A stretch of DNA of 5,054 bases, from NCBI GenBank assembly GCA_029261615.1, contig JAJDAX010000251.1, positions 1 through 5,054 on the forward strand. Direction: 5' to 3'. Within the stretch, counting starts at the first letter, position 1. Each line of letters begins with the position of its first letter. The notes beneath the pieces are model-generated. The model saw only the letters and a list, made by a program, of their open reading frames with translations. It had not been told where the DNA came from and searched no databases. The position numbers and the translations under genes are program-made. Shown one piece after another: positions 1 through 5,054 of this stretch. This DNA is from Nitrospinaceae bacterium. GTDB lineage: Bacteria > Nitrospinota > Nitrospinia > Nitrospinales > Nitrospinaceae.

Positions 1-153
1 ATCAGGGTGTTCGAGAAGAGCTTGAAGCTCGGTTGGGTTTTCCACCCGAAGTGGACGGCTTTCAAAATCTGAATTATCCAACGCTGTTTTCAGGAAATGA
101 AAATGGTCATTATCTTCTTCAACCACAATAAAATCTTTAAGATGACTTGCCAT
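1..153 (-). CDS. Response-regulator receiver (REC) domain protein, N-terminal fragment
   Basis: Only the first 51 codons are in the window; the gene continues past the left edge. The reading frame from the ATG at 153-151 is open to base 1. Residues 7-16 (DFIVVEEDND) match the first beta strand and acidic pocket of a phosphoacceptor receiver domain. A helix-like stretch follows (residues 17-28), then a second strand and helix (about 32-48). In this family the acidic pair binds Mg2+ and a later Asp accepts phosphate from a histidine kinase; that Asp would lie outside the window. The pocket here appears to be Glu12-Glu13 followed by Asp14, rather than the more usual Asp-Asp or Glu-Asp. The start is supported by GGAG at 165-162, eight bases upstream. 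The output domain is unseen, so this could be a single-domain regulator, a DNA-binding regulator or a kinase with an N-terminal receiver. The family call is fairly secure. Confidence 0.75.
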   Translation of the reverse strand, partial: MASHLKDFIVVEEDNDHFHFLKTALDNSDFESRPLRVENPTELQALLEHPD

Positions 154-198
154 CCCACCCACTCCAAAACAAACGTTTATCCGAACTGGCTCTACAAT

Positions 199-227
199 AA
201 TATAACGGCAAAAACGGATGGGGTCGT
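199..227 (-). promoter_or_regulatory. Possible sigma-70-like promoter for the receiver-domain gene
   Basis: On the minus strand, TATATT (204-199) resembles a -10 box with five of six consensus bases. ACGACC (227-222) lies 17 bases upstream as a weak -35 box with three of six. The start point would fall near 192, giving a leader of about 39 bases that contains the GGAG ribosome binding site. The -35 match is poor in an AT-rich stretch, so this is only a candidate. I see nothing else convincing in the 206 bases between purH and this gene, and no clear terminator. Confidence 0.2.
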
Positions 228-359
228 AAGAAAAATCATCAAATGCTTCTGGAAAACGATAATTAATACTCTAAAGGGACCTCAATTAATTTTAAAGTTA
301 TTTTTTTCGACCACGGAGTTTTATTGATTAGAGGGCTGTTTTCCTCTTTGAACAAACGA

Positions 360-1910
360 TTAATGTTTGAAATGCCGTATTCCCGTAAACACCATCGCCA
401 TCCCGTGTTCATTGGCCGCATCGATGACCTCCTGATCGCGAATGGAACCTCCAGGCTGGATAATGGCAGTTATACCCGACTCGGCAGCTGCATCCACAGA
501 ATCCCTGAAAGGGAAAAAAGCATCGGACGCCATGACACATCCACGGACTTCCTTATTCGCTTTTTCGACAGCCAGTCGCGCAGAATCCACACGGCTCATC
601 TGCCCTGCACCGACTCCTACCGTTTCCTGTCCCTGCGCATACACGATCGCATTGGATTTCACGTGCTTAGCGACAATCCATGCAAACTTCAAGGCATTGA
701 GCATTGAATCATCCGGTTTCACTTCGGTCACCACTTTCAACTTGTCCGGATCGAGGGTCAATCTATCTGAATCCTGAACAAGCAGGCCGCCACCGATTTT
801 TTTCAGATCCTGTTCGGTGGAACCCGCACTCGCATCAGGCATTTCCATGGCACGGATGTTTTTCTTTTTAGCCAGTAGCTCCAAAGCCGCAGGTTCGTAC
901 CCCGGTGCCACAATGACTTCTACAAAATTTTTGAGAATTTCTTCAACCGTCTGCACCGTCAACGTTTTGTTGAACGCCAGTACGCCGCCAAACGCGGAAG
1001 TCGGATCGGTTTCACGGGCTTTTAGAAACGTCGTCAATTGATCTTGACCAACAGCCGCGCCACAGGGATTGGTATGTTTGATAATGACCGCTGATGATTC
1101 GGGAAACTCAATAGCAAGTTCCCAGGCGGCGTTCATATCAATGTAGTTGTTGAAAGACAACTCTTTGCCTTGCAGTTGCCGCGCATTGACAATACGATTG
1201 GATGCCGGGTTAGCCTCACGGTAAAGCGCTGCTGACTGATGCGGGTTCTCTCCATAACGCAACTCCTGAACCTTGGAAAGGCTCTGGTTAAACTGCGCCG
1301 GGAAGGAGGGTGCATTATCTTCGAGTGACGACAGGTAACCTGAAATCATCGCGTCGTATTTTGAGGTGGCAGCAAACGCGCTGCGGCTGAGGCGCTTCCG
1401 GGTTTGAAGACTCACCTCACCTCCCGAGTCCTCCATCTCCTTCAACACCACTGGATAATCCGCCGGGTCAACCACGATCGCTACATCGTTGTAGTTTTTG
1501 GCAGAGGATCGAACCATCGCCGGTCCACCAATGTCGATATTCTCAATCGCATCTTCCAGAGTGCATCCAGGTTTTGCGATGGTCGCCTCAAACGGGTAGA
1601 GATTGATCACCACCATGTCGATGGGTTGTATGCCATGTTTCTCCATGGCCTGCATATGGGCTTCAACATCACGCCGACCAAGAATTCCACCATGGACTTT
1701 CGGGTGTAGTGTCTTGATGCGACCGTCCATCATCTCGGGGAAACCCGTGTAATCTGATACCTGAGTTACCGGAATTCCTTCTCCCTTCAGCAATTCAGCT
1801 GTGCCGCCGGTGGACAGAATTTCGACACCACGTGCGTGCAATTCTTTGGCAAACCCGGCAATACCGGATTTATCGGAAACACTGATCAACGCTCTTTTAA
1901 TAATTTTCAT
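360..1910 (-). CDS. purH: Bifunctional AICAR formyltransferase / IMP cyclohydrolase
   Basis: This cytosolic enzyme catalyses the last two steps of de novo purine synthesis. It formylates AICAR with 10-formyl-tetrahydrofolate to give FAICAR, then cyclises FAICAR to IMP. The 516 residues match the usual bacterial length of about 510-530. Residues 1 to about 145 form the MGS-like cyclohydrolase domain, with ALISVSDKSGI (7-17), STGGTAELL (33-41), the MMDGRIKTLHPKVHGGIL segment (60-77), NLYPFE (103-108) and ENIDIGGPAMVRSSAKN (123-139). The rest is the transformylase domain, with LRYGENPHQSAALY (217-230), KHTNPCG (278-284, carrying the Lys-His pair known to be catalytic), SAFGG (305-309), KHVKSNAIVYA (415-425), GVGAGQMSRVDSARLA (432-447), ASDAFFPFRDSVD (461-473) and the canonical C-terminus ending RHFKH. 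No key motif is missing. The start is supported by AGAGGTG at 1924-1918, seven bases upstream. The nearest upstream gene on the strand ends 115 bases away. Identification is essentially certain. Confidence 0.98.
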   Translation of the reverse strand: MKIIKRALISVSDKSGIAGFAKELHARGVEILSTGGTAELLKGEGIPVTQVSDYTGFPEMMDGRIKTLHPKVHGGILGRRDVEAHMQAMEKHGIQPIDMVVINLYPFEATIAKPGCTLEDAIENIDIGGPAMVRSSAKNYNDVAIVVDPADYPVVLKEMEDSGGEVSLQTRKRLSRSAFAATSKYDAMISGYLSSLEDNAPSFPAQFNQSLSKVQELRYGENPHQSAALYREANPASNRIVNARQLQGKELSFNNYIDMNAAWELAIEFPESSAVIIKHTNPCGAAVGQDQLTTFLKARETDPTSAFGGVLAFNKTLTVQTVEEILKNFVEVIVAPGYEPAALELLAKKKNIRAMEMPDASAGSTEQDLKKIGGGLLVQDSDRLTLDPDKLKVVTEVKPDDSMLNALKFAWIVAKHVKSNAIVYAQGQETVGVGAGQMSRVDSARLAVEKANKEVRGCVMASDAFFPFRDSVDAAAESGITAIIQPGGSIRDQEVIDAANEHGMAMVFTGIRHFKH

Positions 1911-2025
1911 TTGAGGGCACCTCTAAAAATAGCATCGGGCCGCCACCAAGGCTCATGGGTAAAGCTTGTGGAGTTGCCGTTACTGAACGTAGGAAATAAA
2001 TAAGGATGCTCTTAAGGCTGGGGTC

Positions 2026-2214
2026 TTAGATGCGGTAATTTTTTTTGGGCGGCTCTTTTGTTCTTAAGGCATCGGGAGTGACGGTGTCGATGAGCTTCAA
2101 CATCCAGCAGGGAAAAGAACCCACGGATTCCATCATACCGGGATCTTCAGGAGCGTCTTTATCTTTCGCAGATTCACCTGGATTCTGCGCCGGGTTGGAT
2201 TCTGTTTCTGTCAT
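2026..2214 (-). CDS. Small hypothetical protein, 62 residues
   Basis: I do not recognise this protein. The N-terminal half (residues 2 to about 26) is polar and rich in Glu, Asp, Pro, Asn and Lys, so it is probably disordered. Residues 27-50 (from MMESVGSFP to TPDAL) are more ordered and hydrophobic, with a Cys-Trp pair at 36-37. The tail is basic (KEPPKKNYRI). There is no signal peptide or membrane segment. It lies between the 610-residue gene (139 bases upstream) and purH (115 bases downstream) on the same strand, so co-transcription is possible. The ribosome binding site is weak: GGGA at 2227-2224, nine bases before the ATG. In favour of a real gene are its position filling a co-directional gap, the absence of any larger gene on either strand there, and a protein-like composition. 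Against it are its length, the poor binding site and the lack of a known family. Confidence 0.55.
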   Translation of the reverse strand: MTETESNPAQNPGESAKDKDAPEDPGMMESVGSFPCWMLKLIDTVTPDALRTKEPPKKNYRI

Positions 2215-2353
2215 GTCTTGATTTCCCGTAGAAGAAAATTCGCAAGCCCTTTTATTATCTGGGCTACAGTTCTTGAAGAGGACGAAATCTTACACTCTTT
2301 TTAACCATTTTAAAATAGAAAAAATTGTGAACGAGACCCGGCTACCCCTAAGG

Positions 2354-4186
2354 TTAAAGGATACAAAGCCCGCGGGTAAAATGCCATTCAACGGGCTGAC
2401 CTGATTGTAACCCACCAAACTGCTGATATAAGGTTTCTTCAACCTCTTTCATCAGGCGATCCAGTTCTTCCCGGTCTACATCTGTCCAGGCAAGCGGCAT
2501 TTCTTCCAGACGGTCTCGAAAAGGCTCCAGAATATCCGCATTAAGAGCCCGCTCATCACCGGGTATGGGGCTCGGCAGAAAAATCACTTGCAGGAAAGAG
2601 TTTGCAGCTTCTTCAGATAAAGGCTCGCAGGCGACCTGCCCAAACATGGCGTAATGAGCCAGGGCGGTCAATGTCAGACATATGGCATCTAAATCCACCA
2701 TAGCCGTTGGGTAACGCGATTTCGCCGCCATGGCTTCGATATCTTTTTTTGAGAGACCCAGCACCATATTGACAAACCGAACCCGGAACCGCACCTGCCC
2801 TTGCAAATATCGAAGCCGTTGTAAATCGACCATCGATTCAAGATCACGCCAGTGGATCTCTGGCATATCGTTTTCTGATTCTTCATCAATAGAAGGGGCT
2901 TCTTCCTGCATAATGCGATGAACACCAATCCGGGGAAACCGGCCGATCATGGCGGCGAGGTGTTCCTGCATCACAGGACCCGGTATCTGCTTGACCAGAG
3001 GGCCATGATCCTTCAGTAAAGTTTCCATATCCCATTTGAGCTGCATGACTCCCGCATACCCTACCTGAAATAGCGACTGCATCCAGGTGCGGGCGAGAAG
3101 CTTTTCACCCAGTTCCAGGTCGCCGCCAGCACCGAGCTCCAGACCGATATTGATGTAACCCAAAACTTTTTTAAGCGTGCTCCGGCGGGCCTCGACACTA
3201 CCAAGGTCCAGCCCGTCAGCAACGATTACCTTATTCGCCAGCATCACCAGTTCCCAGCAAATGGCATCAAACCTGCTGATATCTTTCAGGCGTGAAAGGC
3301 ACTGACCAAGAAAGGATGCCGGATCAGCCTCGAACAAAGGATACGTGGGAGCCAGCGTCTTCCTTTCAGGGTCCACCTCAAAGTCTTCCGGTGCAGGTGG
3401 ATTCTCACTCAAGCTGAGAACATCCAGTTTGCTGTATACGGTATAAGCTTCTTCAAAATCCGGGAGACCCCGGTCAGACGTACGCGTCAGCCGCCATTGA
3501 TAAGCTTTTTCCACAGTTTGCGTGATGGGGTACCAGATCACTCCCTCCATCAGCGCACGAAACAGCTCTGCGTTTGTATTGTAGAGATTGATAAACGTTT
3601 TTTTAAAAAGCCCTGAACTATCTTCATTTATAAAGAACAGGTCATAAACCCCGTCCGGTGTCCAGGAAGGCTTATCTCCGACCCCCTCGTATTGGTCGGT
3701 GCTCTCATCGCGCTTGAATACCTTGATAAATGCCTGCAGGAACATGATTTTCTGTTCGAATTCTTCCGTCTCAAACCATTCCAGCAGATGATTGTCGTTG
3801 CCGTGATCCATCCATTCGAACCAGTCCCAGGCCCTTTCAGGGAGAAACTTGTCGCCTCCCCACCATTCCATATCAAAAAAGAACTGTACCTGCGCTGGTG
3901 ATAAAACTGAGAGCATCGGATACGCATCTGCAGGTCCAATTTCCTTGACCGTATGATAGATCTCTTCATCCGGCAGTATCTGCATCAAAGCAAAGGCGTT
4001 ATGAGACAAAAGCAGTAAGTTCTGCCGCTCCTTTCCGGAATACATCATGAAACAGCGAGCCTGATCCTCGATCGAAAGATCATTCAGAATATCCTCTACC
4101 TTTCGAGGATCTGAAAGCAACAATTCTCTGGGAAAGGGTAAAAACTGATCCAACAACCCCTCAACAGGGGTCACAATTTCGTTCAT
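2354..4186 (-). CDS. DUF6178-like protein of unknown function, 610 residues
   Basis: The N-terminal 150 residues resemble, from memory, DUF6178 proteins of deltaproteobacteria and Nitrospinota; no search was run and no biochemical role is known to me. Residues 28-105 form short helical repeats with a Leu-Pro/Leu-Ser rhythm (ILNDLSIEDQARCF, LMQILPDEEIYHTV, LSVLSPAQVQFFFD). This pattern recalls the superhelical N-terminal domain of MgtE-type proteins, but that is only inference. A tryptophan-rich acidic segment follows (107-138: EWWGGDKFLPERAWDWFEWM, then LLEWFETEEF). Residues 240-290 are a charged, Pro-rich linker, and 290-600 are predicted mostly helical. There is no signal peptide, clear membrane span or cofactor motif, so it is probably cytosolic and may act in protein-protein contacts. 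I chose the ATG at 4186 because it is the longest start and no later one is better supported. No good Shine-Dalgarno precedes it; the leader there is AT-rich. The gene runs divergently from the sensor operon and ends 139 bases before the 62-codon ORF. Confidence 0.85.
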   Translation of the reverse strand: MNEIVTPVEGLLDQFLPFPRELLLSDPRKVEDILNDLSIEDQARCFMMYSGKERQNLLLLSHNAFALMQILPDEEIYHTVKEIGPADAYPMLSVLSPAQVQFFFDMEWWGGDKFLPERAWDWFEWMDHGNDNHLLEWFETEEFEQKIMFLQAFIKVFKRDESTDQYEGVGDKPSWTPDGVYDLFFINEDSSGLFKKTFINLYNTNAELFRALMEGVIWYPITQTVEKAYQWRLTRTSDRGLPDFEEAYTVYSKLDVLSLSENPPAPEDFEVDPERKTLAPTYPLFEADPASFLGQCLSRLKDISRFDAICWELVMLANKVIVADGLDLGSVEARRSTLKKVLGYINIGLELGAGGDLELGEKLLARTWMQSLFQVGYAGVMQLKWDMETLLKDHGPLVKQIPGPVMQEHLAAMIGRFPRIGVHRIMQEEAPSIDEESENDMPEIHWRDLESMVDLQRLRYLQGQVRFRVRFVNMVLGLSKKDIEAMAAKSRYPTAMVDLDAICLTLTALAHYAMFGQVACEPLSEEAANSFLQVIFLPSPIPGDERALNADILEPFRDRLEEMPLAWTDVDREELDRLMKEVEETLYQQFGGLQSGQPVEWHFTRGLCIL

Positions 4187-4210
4187 GCTATATATGGTTT
4201 TAGGTTAATT

Positions 4211-4239
4211 TTGACCTTTTATAGAGAGCATTCTATCAT
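4211..4239 (+). promoter_or_regulatory. Candidate sigma-70-like promoter for the small ORF/sensor operon
   Basis: On the plus strand, TTGACC (4211-4216) and TATCAT (4234-4239) each match five of six consensus bases and are 17 bases apart. This is the best promoter match I see in the window. Transcription would begin near 4246 and read into the 35-codon ORF at 4451 after a leader of about 205 bases. I found no better promoter closer to that ORF. It was assigned by eye only. Confidence 0.45.
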
Positions 4240-4246
4240 GGGTCAG
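4218..4246 (-). promoter_or_regulatory. Candidate sigma-70-like promoter for the 610-residue gene
   Basis: On the minus strand, CTGACC (4246-4241, four of six consensus bases) and TATAAA (4223-4218, five of six) are separated by exactly 17 bases. The start point would be near 4211, giving a leader of about 25 bases before the ATG at 4186. That geometry suits a normal promoter. It overlaps almost completely with a candidate promoter on the opposite strand. It was assigned by eye only. Confidence 0.4.
4221..4236. promoter_or_regulatory. Imperfect 16-base palindrome inside both divergent promoters (possible operator)
   Basis: The sequence has the form ATAGA-n2-GC-n2-TCTAT, with 12 of 16 positions symmetric. 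It lies mainly between the -35 and -10 boxes of both candidate promoters, so a dimeric regulator bound here could block or modulate both directions. No regulator is identified, and short AT-rich palindromes also arise by chance. Confidence 0.25.
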
Positions 4247-4350
4247 GAAAACCGACTGAAGGAAACTATCAGAATAAGATTCAAAAAGCCCGGTCTTTGG
4301 GGAAATATGGTGTAGTTTTGCCGCCTTTTTCTATACTGGTTCATAAACCC

Positions 4351-4380
4351 TGATTGCAGTTAAAAGCCCTGCACTAATCA
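4351..4380 (+). other. Bulged hairpin in the leader
   Basis: TGATT-GCAG (4351-4359) can pair with CTGC (4369-4372) and AATCA (4376-4380). This gives nine base pairs with a three-base bulge (ACT, 4373-4375) and a nine-base loop. It is not followed by a run of T, so it does not look like an intrinsic terminator. It could be a leader structure or chance pairing. Confidence 0.25.
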
Positions 4381-4439
4381 ATAAATTAACATAGTCAGGT
4401 TGATGGCCGGACTTTTAAGGTAGCAAGCTTTCGTTTTTT

Positions 4440-4443
4440 GAGG
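4440..4443 (+). promoter_or_regulatory. Ribosome binding site (GAGG) of the 35-codon ORF
   Basis: GAGG sits seven bases before the ATG at 4451, an optimal Shine-Dalgarno spacing. It is a better site than that of the downstream sensor gene. It is the main reason for treating the short ORF as translated. Confidence 0.5.
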
Positions 4444-4450
4444 TTTACTT

Positions 4451-4558
4451 ATGAAAGTAGCAGAATCTGATCGGTTCAGGCACAAATTATTATCCGTTAT
4501 CAACATTTATGAAGCACTCAGCCCTTTTTCGATGCAAGAAAAACCATTAGCGGAATAA
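4451..4558 (+). CDS. 35-residue small protein or leader peptide upstream of the sensor gene
   Basis: This short ORF begins MKVAESDRFRHKLLSVINIY and ends QEKPLAE before a TAA stop at 4556-4558. I do not recognise it. Residues 7-23 could form an amphipathic helix with basic and hydrophobic faces; there is no signal peptide or long membrane segment. Translation is supported by GAGG at ideal spacing and by its position: the stop lies two bases before the ATG of the sensor gene. That arrangement is typical of translational coupling, so this peptide could set the expression of the sensor or act with it. It could instead be a chance ORF in a leader, or the remnant of a longer gene. Its RHKLLSVIN stretch loosely recalls a histidine-containing helix of signalling proteins, but it is far too short to call one. 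Confidence 0.5.
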   Translation: MKVAESDRFRHKLLSVINIYEALSPFSMQEKPLAE

Positions 4559-4560
4559 AG

Positions 4561-5054
4561 ATGACTCTCGGTTCAAGCAAAAAAGACAATCAGGAAATCG
4601 CGGTAGAGCTAGACCGCCTGCGCCAGGAAAATAGCCTTCTCAAAAAACAGGCAACTGAATGGCGGGAGAAGGAAAGCCAATGGCTGAATAAAATTATTTC
4701 CCTGCAAAATATTGTCGAAAGCCCCTCGGCGGTTTCTATCATGATCACCGATTTGCAGGGCAATATTCTTCTCTGGAACAAGGGCGCTGAAAACATGCTC
4801 GGTTATTCTTCCGAGGAAATCATCGACAAAGAAAAAATCTCTATCCTTTATCCGGATGATGGTGACACACGTGAAGTGGTCAAGGAAGTTGTCACTCACC
4901 TCCTTAATGAAAAAAAAGGGATCACTTGTGAAGTCGAGGAGCTCCACAAGGACGGGCACAAGTTATGGGTGCGCCTGACCCTGTCTCCCCGCTTTAACGA
5001 ACACGGGGAAGTGATCGGTATTCTCGGTATTGGAGAAAACGCAACGGAACGCAA
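4561..5054 (+). CDS. PAS-domain signalling protein (probable sensor histidine kinase), N-terminal part
   Basis: The gene runs off the right edge after 164 full codons. Residues 11-46 are strongly helical and charged with heptad-like spacing (ELDRLRQENSLLKKQ and on), consistent with a coiled coil. Residues 47 to about 160 are a classic PAS domain. They include the entry helix and strand (LQNIVESPSAVSIMITDLQG), the NKGAENMLGYSSEEII segment (73-88), the LYPDD turn (96-100), and a PAC-type ending (HKDGHKLWVRLTLSPRFN, then GEVIGILGIGENATER). PAS domains sense ligands, redox state or light, or mediate dimerisation. The ending shown usually leads into another PAS or a histidine kinase core, but a GGDEF or other output is equally unseen. 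No signal peptide or membrane span precedes the domain, so this part is probably cytosolic. The ATG at 4561 has GGA at 4552-4554, six bases upstream. An in-frame stop at 4510-4512 with no other ATG between limits earlier starts. It follows the 35-codon ORF by two bases. Confidence 0.85.
   Translation, partial: MTLGSSKKDNQEIAVELDRLRQENSLLKKQATEWREKESQWLNKIISLQNIVESPSAVSIMITDLQGNILLWNKGAENMLGYSSEEIIDKEKISILYPDDGDTREVVKEVVTHLLNEKKGITCEVEELHKDGHKLWVRLTLSPRFNEHGEVIGILGIGENATER

Larger units (their letters stand above)
4247..4450 (+). other. Probable long untranslated leader of the small ORF/sensor operon
   Basis: These 204 bases lie between the plus-strand candidate promoter and the 35-codon ORF. 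I find no tRNA, no riboswitch class that I can recognise, and no ORF with a good ribosome binding site. The stretch contains one hairpin (4351-4380). If the promoter assignment is right, it is a long 5' leader, which can house RNA-level control. If a closer promoter was missed, it is simply spacer. Confidence 0.3.

Noticed and set aside
154..270. Longer N-terminus for the receiver-domain gene
   Set aside because: The frame stays open upstream for 39 codons, but it contains no ATG. The only alternative start noticed is a GTG lying within the ribosome binding site, and the ATG at 153 places the first beta strand normally.
330..347. Hairpin AGAGG-n8-CCTCT just downstream of purH as a terminator
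   Set aside because: The five-pair stem is not followed by a T run on the minus strand, and the plus-strand T tail is only three bases. It is too weak to call an intrinsic terminator.
324..1709. Several plus-strand ORFs of 74-127 codons opposite purH
   Set aside because: They are antisense frames of a certain purH gene, with no protein-like motifs or ribosome binding sites noted.
1911..1924. GAGG-TGC-CCTC mini-hairpin covering the purH ribosome binding site
   Set aside because: Four pairs with a three-base loop are too weak to support a regulatory claim.
1897..1956. 19-codon upstream ORF overlapping the purH start on the minus strand
   Set aside because: It has no Shine-Dalgarno sequence before its ATG, and its peptide is low-complexity. 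It is probably chance.
2039..2046. Run of eight A (minus strand) near the end of the 62-codon ORF as a programmed frameshift site
   Set aside because: A -1 shift would only replace the tail with about nine residues before another stop, and no stimulatory structure is visible.
2244..2266. AGCCC-n11-GGGCT inverted repeat before the 62-codon ORF
   Set aside because: The five-pair stem has a long loop and no T tail; no function can be argued from it.
4309..4321. GG...GC pattern resembling a sigma-54 promoter upstream of the sensor operon
   Set aside because: The spacing between GG and GC is nine bases instead of the required ten, and the flanking consensus is poor.
4910..4917. Run of eight A inside the PAS gene as a frameshift or phase-variation tract
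   Set aside because: The PAS and PAC motifs on both sides are in the same frame, so the run is simply part of the coding sequence.
4590..4959. Minus-strand ORFs of 68 and 116 codons opposite the PAS gene
   Set aside because: The plus strand encodes an unmistakable PAS/PAC domain through this region, so these are shadow frames.

Overview
The window is from a bacterial chromosome with a roughly balanced base composition. It holds two complete recognisable genes, two short ORFs, and two signalling genes cut by the window edges. The 610-residue protein resembles, from memory, the DUF6178 family, which I associate with Desulfobacterota/Geobacter-type deltaproteobacteria and Nitrospinota. I therefore lean towards one of those lineages, but no 16S or marker search could be run. 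I see no rRNA, tRNA, IS element, CRISPR array or phage gene.

Layout, left to right. Positions 1-153 (minus) hold the first 51 codons of a response-regulator-type receiver domain that runs off the left edge. Positions 154-359 are intergenic. Positions 360-1910 (minus) are a complete purH, the bifunctional enzyme of the last two steps of IMP synthesis. Positions 2026-2214 (minus) are a 62-codon ORF of unknown function. Positions 2354-4186 (minus) are a 610-residue DUF6178-like protein. Positions 4187-4450 form a divergent intergenic region. Positions 4451-4558 (plus) are a 35-codon ORF with a good ribosome binding site. It stops two bases before the start of a PAS-domain sensor protein (4561 to beyond 5054, plus), which runs off the right edge.

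The minus-strand genes from 4186 down to 1 are co-directional, with gaps of 139, 115 and 206 bases. They may be partly co-transcribed, although no overlap or tight coupling is seen. The plus-strand pair is tightly coupled and looks like one operon of a short peptide plus a sensor. Two overlapping, oppositely oriented sigma-70-like promoters fit the divergent region, and an imperfect 16-base palindrome lies inside both. The 610-residue gene and the sensor operon could therefore share control.

Most of the window is ordinary housekeeping and signalling content. The parts most worth a second look are the 35-codon ORF with its roughly 200-base leader, the overlapping divergent promoters, and the uncharacterised 610-residue protein with its small downstream neighbour. 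I do not see convincing evidence of a new defence or mobile system.
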